This document shows, one piece after another, positions 1 through 13,188 of a DNA stretch of 64,000 bases. The notes under the pieces are model-generated. The model ran no database searches and had not been told where the DNA came from. It saw only the letters and a list, made by a program, of their open reading frames with translations. Location: NCBI GenBank assembly GCA_038373885.1, contig JAWZYV010011619.1, forward strand, positions 806,001 through 870,000. Direction: 5' to 3'. Position 1 is the stretch's first letter. Every line of letters begins with the position of its first letter. The position numbers and the translations under genes were made by a program. Source of the DNA: Cheiracanthium punctorium (Eukaryota > Arthropoda > Arachnida > Araneae > Cheiracanthiidae).

Positions 1-262
1 TATATCATACAATGAATATAGAACTAACTATTCTACTCTACCTAAAATAAATAACTTGATATTTAATTTTTATTGCATACCGAAATCGAAATTGCTTTCT
101 TTTCTGAAAATGTGCGGAAACGAAACTTTTCGCATACGAAAAATTTCGTTTTGTTGGAACAGCCTCTTTTATATCAAAGCTTCATGCGGAAGGAATCATT
201 TTATTTGTGAAAAAAGTTAAACGGAGTAATCTCTAAACACTATTTCAAATGAATGAGAGTCG
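1..262. other. AT-rich sequence, no gene seen
   Basis: Unique-looking AT-rich DNA up to the SINE target-site duplication. No reading frame, RNA or repeat that I can support. Confidence 0.5.
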
Positions 263-277
263 CAATTTTTCCTTCAA

Positions 278-512
278 TGTTGTTGTTGTTGTTGTGGGAT
301 TAAGGCCAGTTATCTACACGAGGGATCAACGCCTGGGTAGGGTGCCCTCCGTGGGGGTTCTTTCTAAGGGGTCCTAACCCGTATTTACGTCAAGTTTCGT
401 AAAAAAACACGGAAAACTCCGAATAGTTAGGTCGGTGGACGCGACCTTTTTTCGAACCAGGCACCTTCCGCCTCCCAGTTCAGTGCAGAATGAGCAATGC
501 CACTGGTGGGGC
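278..512 (-). mobile_element. tRNA-derived SINE, complete copy with 15-bp TSD
   Basis: Read on the minus strand this is a short retroposon. It has a tRNA-like head with a B-box-like CTGGTTCGAA, a core containing GGAGTTTTCCGTG and a TAAATACGGGTTAGGACCCC block, and a (CAA)n tail that appears as GTTGTTGTTG at the plus-strand start. It is bounded by a perfect 15-bp direct repeat, CAATTTTTCCTTCAA, at 263-277 and 513-527, the mark of target-primed insertion. A second full copy of the same family lies at 32388-32607 and decayed relatives lie near 33.1 and 55.7 kb. It encodes nothing and depends on a LINE for mobility, which is established knowledge for SINEs. The intact TSD suggests a fairly recent insertion. 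Confidence 0.88.
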
Positions 513-527
513 CAATTTTTCCTTCAA

Positions 528-3500
528 AGCCTGATAACCGTAACATCAATATGACTTCAATTTCACTTGCGATGCCTAATTTTGTAGCTCAGAAAGTTGA
601 CTTCTCTTATTTTCGGACATGGAAAGGTGCTAAAGTTTTTAAAACCACTTAAATCTTAGGAAACGGGTGGATTTGAGTTTTCTTAAAGTAGCGCAGACTA
701 TTTTTTATACTTTTTACATAATTATGAAAAAATTCTAGCCGATCGTACAAACGGTGTGGGTTTTATTACGTTTTTTGTGCTTAACTTTCTAATCTTAAAT
801 CGAATCTTAAATCGGAAAAGGGGCAGGGCGCATCACTACTTATGAATAAGGAAAAGGGCAGGGCTTGACGCCTTTTGTAAAACGCAACACATGAACACTG
901 CTACTGCACATTTAGCATACAAAGTAAATATATAAAGCAGTGGGGGGATATGGAAAGATTGAAGTTTAATTTATCTACTTCAAACGTACAGTAAGATTTT
1001 GCACACCCACATACACAGGGGAAAAAAAAAAGAAAGAAAGGAAAAAGAAGGGGAAAAAAAGGAAAAAGTAACATTGACGCATAGATCAAGATAATTTCTC
1101 CCCCACTCATACCGGGGAAATTCGCTTTGCATTGTCAGATGCACATAAGTGGGTGAGGGAGGATAGTATTAATGACTATGATAAAGACCCCAAAAAAAGC
1201 CAAGGTAAGTATAGGGGGATTCCTTACACTGTACTAATTTTCTAAGGATTTAGTTTCTTCTGATACTGGGGGAGTGGAAGACAGTGGCAACTGAAGGATA
1301 TCTTTCCTTTTTTCCGATTCAATGCTTTGGGGGGGGGGGGACGTGATTCTTCCCTCACCTTGATAAAGGGGTAGGAATTTGAATATCACGCACAAACATA
1401 GCTGAGAATGTGCATTTATTTCAAGTTGGGAGCTAGATTAAAATAAGATCGGTTGTTGAAAGTTTCTGATTATTTAAATAAAATGCTTGGCTAAGCTTGT
1501 TAAGCTTAGTCATTGACATTCATTTTATCGTAAAACTACCGATGGTATTTTACAATGGAACCAAAAAGAGCAAAAATGTTGTGCAAGTTGTAATAAAAAT
1601 AAATATTTCAGCTGTATTAGGTTTTGGTTTTCTTTTCAGCATGATTTTATAGCATTCTAAGCTTATCATACTTTCAATATTTTTCTCTTTTTTCAAAACT
1701 TATGCCTAAATGTGAGATTAACAATTAAGCAAAAGGGACTCATGTAAACTCTATTCAAAGTTAAAGGAACATTGAATTTTCTAGTCGTATTTTAATCATA
1801 CTTAAATATTACAACTGCACTATGAAATGCGAATCGATTTCCAAAAATAAAGATACATTGCGTAATAATATCCTCTGTATGGGTCCAGATAATATTTCAC
1901 TATGAATATACACTGGACGATCACATTTTGCTTGAAGAAAATGGAACGCACTTTGCATTTGGTGGGATTCTGAATTAACTCAGACGTTATGAAGACGTGC
2001 TGCTCAAGCAAGATTCAGCGTAAAAATAACGAATGATGCAGGTAGAAGGTTCAAGGTTACAGTCCGTTTTGCGAACGGTCTCAGATTGCATAAAATTCAC
2101 TAATTTAGAGTATAAACAATGAAATAAAAGTTAACGGTTAACAGGAAAAGAATTCAAATAGACATATATATATATTTTATTAACAGTACAAAAATCACGG
2201 TGAAAACTTGAATTAAAAAATAATGCAAAGCTATTCTACTTAAATAAATAAAAAAATAAAACCAGAAACATACTAAATGAATTAATAATAAGCACTATTA
2301 CATTAAAAATAAATTAAGTCAAACGATCTTATTTTTCCAATGACTTATAAAACAATATTAAAACATATTCAAATAAAAATGCTACAAACAACAGCATACA
2401 TTTTTTATTAGTCTTATTTATTTATAAACCTATGGAAGGATATCTTTCTTAAATGCAAATAATTTTAAATCTAAAATATCCATTTTGCCCAGACTTACTC
2501 AATTTAAAGCTTAATAACGCTTGAAATTCTCGGCGAACCCTTGGAATGAACTGCTGTAAAGCTTTACCTTTATCAGCGTTTAGCTTTATAACACATTAGC
2601 ATCACTAGGCTGATGAGGATTTCAGATAATTACGTTGATTAGAATATAGGAGAATGCACATAGTTACTCTTCTCAGAAATATTTGTCAATATGAACTCAG
2701 CAATTGTAGACCTGATTGATGAGGCGTATTAGCATTGTCTCTCTAAATAACCCAAAATAATACAGGAAGGCTTTAGATGTTGATAAACAAACAGCCTGTA
2801 TTCAACAGTTATGAAAAATATTTGTTTTGCTAATAAAGCGTAAATATTGGGAGTAAGTTAATAAAATTTGATGAGTTTGCCCTGAAAGTCTTTGCAATAT
2901 TAGTACTGAATGCGAAAATAAAGAACAACAAATTGAGATTTGATAGATTAAACAAAACATATTTATAATATAGGTTGCTTACAGGATGGATGCATGCTTT
3001 TGCCTTTTGCTTTTATTATAGCGATTTTCTATGTGTTCTAATAATAAAGCAAGGCCCAGCTATCTATAGTGCATGTATTACGAAACTTTTGCTCATGCAC
3101 ATGAAAAGAAAAGCTGTTTAGTAATTAAATTTAATTTAGTTCAATATTTTAAAGGAGCCTTATTTTGTATTTTATTGGTTTTCTTTTTTGTTTAATATTT
3201 TTATGGAGAAAATTTTATTCTTTTTATATATTTGTTAGGTGGCTATTTGATTTTGGTCCTGCAACTTTTGGCATTTCGTAAACATCATCATTTCAATAAA
3301 GTAAACTACATAATGTTGTTCCGTTTCACATTTGGGTAACCCTTATGCATTGGAAATGTGAAAGCCAAAGTGAAAGATGTATCTAAGTATAAAAAAAAGT
3401 CAACGAAAACAAACGTTCCCCCATGTTCATTTTTATGTAAACTTTTTGAATCCGGCATTTTAACATTAACATCACATTTCCCCTTTCTCTCAGAATGTAT

Positions 3501-5177
3501 TCAAAAATATACGTCGAACAACCTGCGTTAAAATAAATACCTGTTTTTCTTTACAGCGTTTTCTCAGTATTTTGCATTAGGATTTTATGGCTAAGCGTAA
3601 ATTTTTCCTTATCGCAGCACTTTTTCCTGAAAGGTGGATCAGTGGCATTTGATCTTATTGATTTGCTGTGATTCAGACTCTCGATCCCCCAGTGCGATAT
3701 TTTCCATTTGCCTAAGCCCCACTTTATCTTCCCTCTAACAGGAGGGAATGTTGAACTCCTATTTAATGCAGTCTGATATTCATAGAAACAGGATTTTATT
3801 TAATTTTATTTTATCTTGCACCATCCTTGGAATTAATATCTCTTCCGTGGATTATGTGGCTTCGCATAAGCAAGAGTTTTGATAGATATATTTATTGATT
3901 TTTAATAGGGATGTGTTGCTAAGTGAGTAGAAAAAAACAAACAAATATTTTTTTATTGTATGTTGTCATCAACAAAAGGGACTTGGCCATAACATATACT
4001 AAAATATATTAAGCTAATGGATTATAGATACACAGTATTTGTAATGAAAGTTTATCTATTTTGAAATGTGTACAGATCGGAATGCTACTAATTTTACGGA
4101 AAACCTTGATAATACCACGGGAGAGAGAGTTCCATGGAAAAAAATTAGTTAAAAAAAGAACCACTAGATGGCATTTTTAAGGTTCTTCAGTATCAATTAA
4201 ATAGGCGAATAAAGAAAATACACTTGGCGATGTCTTTGCTTCAAATTTTTACCACCATTTTTCCTATCACAATAGCCTTCAGTGGAACATTTCAATTCTA
4301 TTCGAAGATCCAATATTGTAGACGAAGTAATCTAGTTAATTTACACATGAAAAAGAGGTCGTGTATGCAAAAATGCATGCTGTTCTGATTTTTTTAGCAT
4401 GTTGTTAGGACCTGCACTTAAATAGTAAGAAAGCAAGTTTACAGCTTCAAAAGACCTGTATTAACGACGTGCTAGTCAAAAATAAGCAGAATTTCCGAAC
4501 TTTTTATGAGTTTTGGTAAATTTCTTCCAAAGTATATATATATAACAGCAAAATACAAGCATAAAGAGATTAAACTAAGTAAAATTTGTGACAGTTTGAG
4601 CGCAAATCGATCTCCGTATGATTATTAATACACAGTAGTTAAAAGAATAAACAATTTTTTGAAAAAGTGAAAACATTTTGCTATAGTCTCTTATTATGTA
4701 AAATGGCGTCAAAAATACTCGCATAACACCAAGCACTACTGATAAAAGATTAAACTCCATAAAATTTGCAACAATTTAAGCCCAGAACTATCTCTGTACA
4801 ACCATTAGTTTCCAAGATACATTACTTCAAAAAATAGACGATCTTTGGAAAAAGGGAAAACTTTTAAACTATTGTCTCTTATTTCGTAAAATAGCGTAAA
4901 AAATACTCATTTCATGACAAAAGTCAAAATAAATAAAAAAGGAGAGTGACAAAAAAGCAGTTGCTACAATATATTTTTCTCACGGAAACAGTTCAAGCTA
5001 AAACTTCCAGCAGTTCTTTCTTCATTTAGACAGAAGACGAAAAGCAAGAGATGAAAACACTAATCAACAAAACAAAACTGAAAATGAAAACTAAAATTTG
5101 TTGTTTATTATGTTGATTCAGGAAATGAAACATACAATAATACAGAAGTACTATGAAAACTAAAATCTATATGTATA
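528..5177. other. Long AT-rich stretch, no gene recognised
   Basis: About 4.6 kb with no convincing coding region; the short frames here look like chance translations of AT-rich DNA. Visible items are a purine-rich run near 1020-1068, a G homopolymer at about 1329-1340, a short (TA)n near 2165, and a two-copy tandem repeat at 4565-4912 listed separately. I see no transposase or tRNA signature. Confidence 0.5.
4565..4912. repeat. Two-copy diverged tandem repeat, about 175 bp
   Basis: Two adjacent diverged units, about 4565-4745 and 4746-4912. Shared blocks include AGATTAAACT, TAAAATTTG, AGTCTCTTATT/TGTCTCTTATT and AAAATACTC. No frame is conserved between the units. It may be the remains of a longer satellite or of a retroposon 3' end. 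Confidence 0.65.
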
Positions 5178-5900
5178 CAGTGTCCAAAATGATGTTAGCA
5201 CGCTTTAATTTTTTATCCATTAGAATTAAGTGAGTAATGTAGATTTTTAAAAATGTTAAAAATAAGGTTGAGAAAAATATAAACTTTGTAGAAAAGAAAA
5301 ATTGCAGTTAATTTTCAAAATGTGAAACCCTTTAAGCTTGAATACAGCCTCCATACAAAATATTCCCAATTAATAAACTGTGTCCCATACACTAATTAAA
5401 TGATGCCCAAAATTTCAGCTTTTTATCATAAAACGTCTCAGCGATGCGTTTAAATAAACATTGTCTTGGACCAGAGGCAGAGTCGTGGTGGTCGATATCG
5501 AGATAAATAATATGCTTTATGTCGTATAGAAATTCAGTTTATTTATTCACGGTTTATTTTATATCCCCCATAACCCTTCCCAGAATTTTTTTTCTTTTTT
5601 TTGGCTACGGTTCTGTCTGCGATTATGCATAAATCTGAGTGTAAAAGGTTATTGCTAGTTCAAAAAATAATTTTCTTTTCTTATTTATGTACGACCTTAT
5701 AAATGGAATAATCTGATGTGATTTTTTTTGTGATTCCGGAGGCATTCAAAAATGGTTTAGTCAGTTACATATTTATATTCACTTTTTAGGATATAATTCT
5801 CATATTTTGCAAATCAACGCAGTAGTGTATGGGGTACGTTTTACTAATTGAGAAATTTTGGTCTGGGAGTCGTATACAAAATTTGCTTTCCAAAGAATCT
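5178..5900. mobile_element. Long-TIR mariner-type MITE, copy C (right end eroded)
   Basis: Left end starts after TA with CAGTGTCCAAAATG, followed by a segment near 5205-5222 containing TTTTTTATCCATTAGA. That segment matches the inverted right end of the copy at 28045-28771. The right part, near 5830-5890 (TTTTACTAATTGAG, GGGAGTCGTATACAAA), matches the inner right arm of the same family, but the outermost right terminus is missing or too diverged to see. No transposase is present. TA target choice points to the Tc1/mariner superfamily, which is an inference. Confidence 0.72.
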
Positions 5901-7644
5901 TAAAATTCAATGATTATGGCAAACATTTGACTTAATTTTTTCTCTACTAGTCAAGCGATATGATTCATTGTTAGTTTAATTTCAAGCTATAGGAATGGAC
6001 CAGTTTATAGTAAAATTGGCCTATTGTAACTTAGACGGTGTTTGGAGAATCGCCGATTAAGTATTTTGGCGAATGTTTGATTTTGCACTTTTTTCACTGG
6101 TTTAGTGCTTGTAACTCGTCATTAAGTATAGGTATTGTAATACAGTTCATGTTATATTGGATTTCCCCCGTTCTTTCTTAATATTTCCTTTTCCTTTCTG
6201 CAGGTTTTTTATTAAATTCACAAATGATATATTGTTGGATTCAATTGGTCAATTGTGGTCATATTGTTGGTCAATATTGTTGGATTAGGAGATTTTCCAT
6301 TCTATAGGCATTAGTTCATGCATGCTCCACATGACCTCATCTAAGCCCCCCCCCCTTTCTTGAGATTATGGGTATAGCAAGGAATCACTCTGTATAAATG
6401 TTCTGAAGCAATTGTAACGTTTATGGAAACTGTTCGATAATCAATATTTTTTTAATAAGTGATATACCACGTATACCTATTACTGTTATTTACTGAAAGA
6501 AATACTCATTTGTAGGAATAAATTGTATAGCGCTGTCCAAAACTAACTGCTGTTGGGATTAGATTAATTAGTAGGTCGGTTTCAAAACACTAATACTAAC
6601 ACACGACTAAAAGTGAGAGTTATTTTTAAACAAAAGAAGGCTGTAAACCTCCAAATTATTAATATTCAGCGTTTAATTAGCGCAGTGCGTAATTTATAGC
6701 GGAAAATACAAATATAGTAATTCTTATTAATTATTCTGGCGAAGCTCTTGAATAATTTGCGCCACTTTGGCCCTTTCAACAGTTAAAAGTCACAGAATCC
6801 TCCATTAAACTTCTACGCATCTGCTTAAAACATTTCACAGAGGATTAGGCAATTTCAAAATTTTAGGGGATTAACTCAAATGAGGGATTTTCACCGAACT
6901 AAAATTCTTCCGCAGAGCCATTAAAACTAAAATATTATTTAACTTGACCCGAAGTTTTACTGTTTGCGGGGAGAGCAACGGTTTCCAAGGCAACAAGTCG
7001 AGGAATATTATCGCTTGCATCTCAATTTAAAATTCTTTGTGAGGGATTAAAACTACAAAACAAGTCGATCAATTTCGATCAAATATTCAAAACCGGTTAA
7101 AATACGTTTGCTGAACGTTCGGAAATGTGTTCAAAACGTTGATGGGTTTTAAAAATGAAGGCCATTTTATTTTGCCGTAACTATTAATAGTTTATGCAGC
7201 AGTTATCTATGGGATTCGTGTGGCAATTCGAATGGAAATTAAGAATTTATAATCGATTTTCAATGATTTCTAACTTCAAATTCATAAATATGTACAATGA
7301 AAACAGAAACATACCACTTCGCTCAATTTTTTAGCTAGAACTCCTGGCATTATGGGATGAAATGAACATTTTTTTGGGGAAGTCCTAAAATAGCTTTTAC
7401 ATTCAAATTAGTACACTGAAACTTCCTAATTTGCATATGTATTAAACTTAATACGAACAATCAGCTTTTGTTTTCTAAAAACGTTTTATTTCTGAATACA
7501 GTATCAGCTTTGACAATAGAGAATACGGGGATAAAAATACTTACATTAAAACATTGCTATACTTCAAATATCCCTTATCAAAAGTTTTGGTGGTCTAAAT
7601 TTCTTAAACGAACGTGCACAGTAACATAGCTTGAATATTTATAG
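5901..7644. other. AT-rich sequence, no gene recognised
   Basis: No coding, RNA or mobile-element signal that I can support, apart from a C-rich run near 6347-6355. Confidence 0.45.
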
Positions 7645-8650
7645 GAATACTAGCTGAAGTACCCGTTCTTCGCACGGGAATGAATGGACTTTTTGATATT
7701 ATGATTTGTGGTGATTACTATTCATTGTAATAAACAGATATAGCAAAATGGATATCGCGTTATATTGTGTCCAATAATCATGCATACCGAATTGCAAGGC
7801 AGTCGTTTGTACGGTGCAGAAGGCCATGCGGCGTAGCGCAATCTAAAGGCGAGTTTTAGCAAAACGGATACGTCGAAAATATTTTTTGCATTCAGATATC
7901 GATGTATACGAATTTTCATGACTATCGGCTGGACAGTCCTGAAGTTCATGTGTTGACGCGACATCTAGTGGCAAGTTATATAGGAAAATGGATAGCGCCA
8001 AACTCTTCCCCGTGTTCAAATATCTATGTATACCTATTTTCATAGCGATTATTTGCACAGTCAAGAAGTGATACACTGCAGGGCCATCCAGTGGTTCAAT
8101 AAAGTAATGATTTGCTACAGCACCGTCAAGTGGCGAGTTATAGCAAAATGGATAACGCCAAAATATTCTCATTGTTCAAAAAACTATGTATACTGATTTT
8201 CATAGCGACCGTTTGAATGGTCAAGAATTTGGCCTGCTGCAGCGTCATCTAGTGGCGACTTAAAATAATAATGCATTGCAGTGTCATCTAGTGGTGAGTA
8301 ACATCAAAAGGAACGCAGTTAGAATATATTCTTCGTGCTCAAATGTGTAAGTATAAAAAATTTTATGCCGATCGGTCGAACGGTATAGAAGTTGATGCTT
8401 TTCAGCGCCATTTAGCGGCAAGTTACAGCAAAATGGATAGTGAAAAATATTCTCCGTGTTCTAATATTCGCGTGTACCAAATTTCATCGAAATCGGTTGG
8501 ACGATATTCGCATAGCAAACGGCTAAACGGAATAGAATTCGACGTTCTGCTGCGCCACCTGGTGGCAAGTTAGAGGAAAACGGATAGCATAAAAAGCTTC
8601 TCCATGATAAAAGACTTAGGTGAACCAAATTTCATGGTGCAACGGTGCTC
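7645..8650. repeat. Decayed tandem array, units of about 115-165 bp
   Basis: At least six diverged units. Each carries AAAATGGATAGCGCC-like sequence (near 7745, 7860, 7984, 8145, 8430, 8577), a TTCAAATATCTATGTATAC-like block, a CATAGCGAT-like block and a CATCTAGTGGCGAGTTA-like block. The array starts with TACTAGCTGAAGTACCCG, a motif I associate with invertebrate retroposon 3' ends (recollection, not checked). Open frames on both strands over this array are by-products of the repeat and not genes. It may be the 3' UTR of a LINE or an independent minisatellite. Confidence 0.72.
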
Positions 8651-9540
8651 AACGGTGCTGGAGTTTTTCAACCTCATACACTCATACCAACATTCATTTT
8701 TATCTATAACCAGTGTCATTATATATCCCAGTCTCAAATAAAATCCAGTTTCAAATCTAAGCCTCGCCAAAGTGCCAACATACGCCATTTTGCAAGCGTT
8801 TTTTCAGGAAATCATTCGAAGCATTGACTTAGCAGCAATAATATATGGGAAATGGTTCGACCGCGAAAAAGTAAAGCAAGCCTTTATTTGAAAAGTTGAA
8901 TCCCTTAATACAGCCAATTTTTTAAAATTATCAACTATAACGTGTTTTATTCATCATTACTCCGATGTACTAAATGAGAAGATTTCAATTTTCTGAAATT
9001 TGGCGGAATTCCCCCAACTTAAATCAATGTACTCATTTGGCGAGAATTCTGGAGATAGATCAATTGAAATCCCTTAATAACTGCATTATTTCTTCACGGA
9101 TCATTAAAATTTAACGCTGTATTCTAATAAAACCTTTGCACTTGTTTTCAAAAATCTATTTCCTTAAGCTCTCAATAAATTGCGCCAAGCCGAAATCTGT
9201 GCAAACCGCTAGAACTCACTTTCACAAAATCGGCATTTGAGCCATTTTATTTTTTCGCCAAACTAAAATAATTTACCAATTAGCCTCGGAAATCTTCAAT
9301 TCGTATTGTTTTGCGTGTAAAGCATTACATTCCTGCTCTGATTTCCCATGCACACGATATTATAATTAAAACAAAATAACCTTACGAATATAAACTAACA
9401 AAAAAAAATCATTATTATTCTTTTATTTTTACTTTGAGAATTTAAAACATTTTATTCGGCAAAATCGCCACACATGGCAACCACGATCCTTATTTCACAC
9501 TTTTTTCACTACAGGGGTTACAATTACGGAAAGATTTTTG
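8651..9540. other. AT-rich sequence, no gene seen
   Basis: No supported gene or element. Several CTTAATAA and GCCAAACTAAAA blocks recur loosely, but no unit can be defined by eye. Confidence 0.4.
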
Positions 9541-9544
9541 CGTG

Positions 9545-9757
9545 AAGAGCATAAAAAATCTCTTAAATTCCGTTAACGGGTCGACTTTCAAAGTTTTAAA
9601 GTGGACTATGAGTTATTCTATATTATTTTACATATCTGTACTAAGTTTCAGGCTGATAGGTCAATTTTTGTGGATTTGTATACGAATCAAATCCACAAAC
9701 AAACAAACAAACAAACAAACAAACAAACAAACAGAATTTCATTTTTATTTATAAGAT
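9545..9757 (+). mobile_element. Retroposon (LINE/SINE-like) 3' tail with (CAAA)n
   Basis: A segment containing CTGTACTAAGTTTCAGGCTG leads into about ten CAAA units (about 9694-9733) and then AGAATTTCATTTTTATTTATA. This layout is common at the 3' ends of arthropod non-LTR retroposons. No reverse transcriptase is present, so only the tail is here. The two short overlapping frames that read through the CAAA repeat are not genes. Confidence 0.5.
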
Positions 9758-11073
9758 TTTCATTTCCTTTATTACATACATTATAATTATACTAAATAAT
9801 TTGCAAAATAAGTGTTTGTAAAATTTTTTCATGACTAAGGTTATTGATACAGTGTGGTAGAAAAAATGAACTTTGAACAATGTCTGTCCAAAAGATATAA
9901 TTTAAAATTATTTTTTTAAAAACTGTTTCTATAAGAAAAAATAGCAATAAAATAATTCTGAATAGTTTACAAGCTATAGCACTTAATCGATCTGTAATCC
10001 AACAGCAAGAGCACGGAAAGGTGGACAGACAGGCAAACCAAAATTATAAATATTTTTAAACATTGCTGGAAAGTGTTAAAAACTCGTAAAATTTCTTAAA
10101 AGGTTTTAAATAGTTAAAAAATTGGATGACCTGGAAAGGTTTATTTGTTAATACAAAGTATACGAGGGTTCCAACTCTCATATCTATGTATGGAATGATA
10201 CAAAATAAATTACGTTGAAACCGTGAGCTGAAGTTGTTTACTGAAATGGGGTTCCATGGCATTTTATAAAACCTTTTATGGAGCATCACACTAAATAACT
10301 CTTTTATGCTACTTTTATTTATGGTGAAGCGTTAAACCCCCTTAAAGAGACCCCGCCCGAAGCACCCCTCCTTAAGTAGATAGCCCTCGATTAGCTTTAC
10401 CTTAATGCACAGTATCTTTGTGTGGTGATTAAAAGAAATGCAGTAAAGATGCTATGTTACTTTATTTATCTGTTTGTAATGCGGTAGCATACGTATAAAA
10501 AAGCTTAATTTTTGGAAACTATTTCTAATGTATGCATTTAATTTGACTTACCTGACCTGCTTAACAATATGATGGATATCTGAAAAGTCATTTGTTTACG
10601 AACTGATACAGATATAGTGTTTTCCATCCTCTTCCAAAAAAAAAAAAAAAAAAAAAAAGTTAGCCCAAAATTTGGGGAGAAATTGTAATTTAAAATTGCT
10701 TGAACGTTTACACTTGTGGCCAAAAAATATCCACAAACGTTGCCAGATCTGGTGGCAAATTTCAAAAATTTTCAAACCAGTCAATTTTTGATTTCGCGTA
10801 CTTTTTACACTTACAGTTAATTTTTCATTGACGCCTAGGTGGAAATTGGAGATCTATTGTTATCTTACTCACGATTAATAGTTCACTTACCCTTTGTTGA
10901 TGTTGAACTGAAGACCCTTGGATGGCACGTAAATGCTTAAACCACTATGTGGAATAAGACTTACGGAATAATTTATAATCAACTTCCCCCATCCCCCCTC
11001 ATTAAATTAAAATGTTAGTAGCGCTCTCTATGCATGGAAGAACAAAGAAATCTCGCTTTCTTGAAATGATAAA
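9758..11073. other. AT-rich spacer, no gene seen
   Basis: Contains a poly(A) run at about 10636-10658 and a pyrimidine-rich CCCCGCCCGAAGCACCCC patch near 10350. No recognisable gene or complete element. Confidence 0.45.
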
Positions 11074-11480
11074 CCCTTTGAGGCGCAACCCTTTCCCAAT
11101 GCTGAAAAAAGGGCAGCCGTTGCCATCGCTCGACTTAACTACCAGCAAGATGGTGGACGTTCGAAACGTTCATCGCGTGTCACAGATCTAGAGACCCTTT
11201 TTGACGCAGCTGGCTGTGCCAACCGCTGCCCTTTTTTTAGCATTGGGCAATCTATCCAGCTGTTCTCGCATTCTGCCGTTTTTCAGCAGATGTGAGTGCT
11301 GTTAAAAATAATCGTCACGATTTTTTTACGGGAAATGACGTACTAAAAAGTAAAGGATTCTCGTGGAGCTATGTCACCCGCAACTATTTTTATAGCAATC
11401 AAATCTATTCTTCGTGACTGGCAACAGTCAAAACGTCATAGTTTGGTGATCCCAGAGTGGGAACACTGCGCGTTAAAGGG
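11074..11480. mobile_element. piggyBac-type MITE, copy 1 (407 bp)
   Basis: Begins CCCTTTGAGGCGCA and ends TGCGCGTTAAAGGG, an imperfect terminal inverted repeat with the CCC...GGG form seen in piggyBac elements. TTAA follows directly on the right; the left flank is TAAA, a degenerate match. An internal inverted pair (CCCAATGCTGAAAAAAGGGC near 11096 and GCCCTTTTTTTAGCATTGGG near 11229) allows a large stem. A clear homologue occurs at 53808-54222, which fixes both ends. There is no coding capacity, so mobility would need a piggyBac transposase in trans (inference). Confidence 0.8.
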
Positions 11481-12298
11481 TTAAACGAACACTTGCAGAG
11501 AGTCTGAGATGGATTTTCTTGCCGTCGTGAATATTTTGCTTCGAAATTTGGGTTATTTTCCAGATTTCGAGGGTCCAAATGGTCCGAATAGAGCAACACG
11601 CCAGTTCACTCTATATTTTTGAAAAACTTTCTACAACAAATATGTAACATTTCTGTATAATTTTTACCGCGTGTATGCCTAACAAATATGCAGCTAGTAA
11701 TTTGGCTTCGGAAACCCTCGAAATGTATAAAGAAAATATGCGTTAAATGTTTTAACCTTTATTCAATTGAATTGCACAATATTCTAAAATTACATGAGCT
11801 CTTCGCTCGGATATATCAATATTTCGCTATGAAACGGATTTCGAATTTCCGACATTTTATAAAGCGAATATCGATATCTGATGCATTATGAAAGAATTTT
11901 GACGCATTAATCATACAATTCTGGCATCCTAGAATATCGACTGATGTAGAATTATAAGAACTTGTAGACCTCTTCGATACATATTTATCATGGATGCTAT
12001 CGATATTTCATGTATATTTCAATAAAATGGGAATTCTGAAAATTATTAGTGCAAAACTGGCGTTTATGGGTCATTTACTTTAATAAATGAATTTTTCTTA
12101 GAATAATAAGTTGTTCATGTAATTGCTGAATAAGCTAAAATTAAATTATAAATTTGTGAAATAACAGACGTAAAAAGATTTTTATCAGTACTTATTTATT
12201 ATTATGGTCGATAATTGTTGGTCGTACACAGAAATATATATTTGATATTTGTATTGCAATAATGTAAAATGTTTTTTTAAATGGCTATACTTAAAATA
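11481..12298. other. AT-rich spacer
   Basis: No supported gene or element. Confidence 0.4.
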
Positions 12299-12591
12299 AA
12301 AAAGAAAGTATGCTTGACTGCCTTCCTTTTTAGTGAAGGAGAAAAAAAGGGGGAGATGGAAATTTAGAAATTTGACAATAGGTGCTTGAAATTCCACTGT
12401 TCCCATACTTCATACTTATCCTTTAGTTCTACGATTATGTATATTTGAACTTTTTTAGAAAATTTACTACTAAAGTTTTACTCCACTGAAGTTTATACGC
12501 GAATTTAATACAAACCGATAGAACTACATGAGACATATGTTATACAATATATTAGCTTGCATCGTCGCCTATCTGGCTACGAAAGTATTCT
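12299..12591. repeat. 293-bp perfect direct repeat, left copy
   Basis: Identical base for base, as far as I can read, to 13189-13481, with an 890-bp offset and 597 bp between the copies. It contains TTAGTGAAGGAG followed by a purine-rich run. Such an arrangement could be a small terminal-repeat element, a Penelope-like pseudo-LTR, a recent tandem duplication or an assembly duplication. It does not start TG or end CA in an obvious way, so I do not call an LTR. Confidence 0.9.
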
Positions 12592-13188
12592 ATAACAGTA
12601 TACCCAATTTATACGCTCCAGACTCGAATGTATCGTTTAAACGCTAGCGCACTTTCAAGAATTTCCCCCGATAGGCCATAATGTAAAAGAAATCTTTGTC
12701 GTAGCCCTGTAGAAAAACTATAAGTCCTATACACACCAAAATCAATACCGGTCTTGCGACGGTGGTTTATAACATATATACCCAATTTGAGCTCAATCGA
12801 ATTTACCGTTTAAACGCTAGCGCACTTTCAAGAAATTCTCCCCATAGGCCATAATGTAAAAGAAATCTTTGTCGCAGCCCTGTAGAAAAACTATAAGTCC
12901 TATACACACCAAAATCAATACCGGTCTTGCGACGGTGGTTTATGACATACATATCCAATTTGAGCTCAATCGAATGCTCCGTTCAGGAGCTATCGTGTTC
13001 ACTCACATACACACAAACACACATACACACACACACACACACACACATGCACACATACATACATACATCTCGTAAAAATAGCATAAATGGATTCAGAAGC
13101 CCTCAAAACGTGTAAAAACACCAAAATATCGAAGTCGAATTTTTTCATGATTACAATACTTTCCTTACATGGTACATGTTCGGAAAGT
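12592..13188 (+). repeat. Segment between the perfect repeats: 2.3 tandem units plus (CA)n
   Basis: Two units of about 175 bp (12592-12768 and 12769-12941) and a third partial unit share TTTAAACGCTAGCGCACTTT, CATAATGTAAAAGAAATC and CGGTCTTGCGACGGTGG. A (CA)n microsatellite at about 13007-13048 and then CATACATACATACAT follow, then a block ending TGATTACAATACTTTCCTT. The layout resembles the 3' untranslated end of a retroposon, but no protein can be read. Frames running across the (CA)n are not genes. Confidence 0.65.

Noticed and set aside
1018..1070. Open frame over a purine-rich tract (69 residues, minus strand)
   Set aside because: The Phe/Leu-rich translation is produced by the simple-sequence tract; no other coding sign.
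7645..8650. CRISPR-like array
   Set aside because: Units are long, unequal and diverged, with no short identical repeats separated by unique spacers, and the context is a eukaryotic genome.
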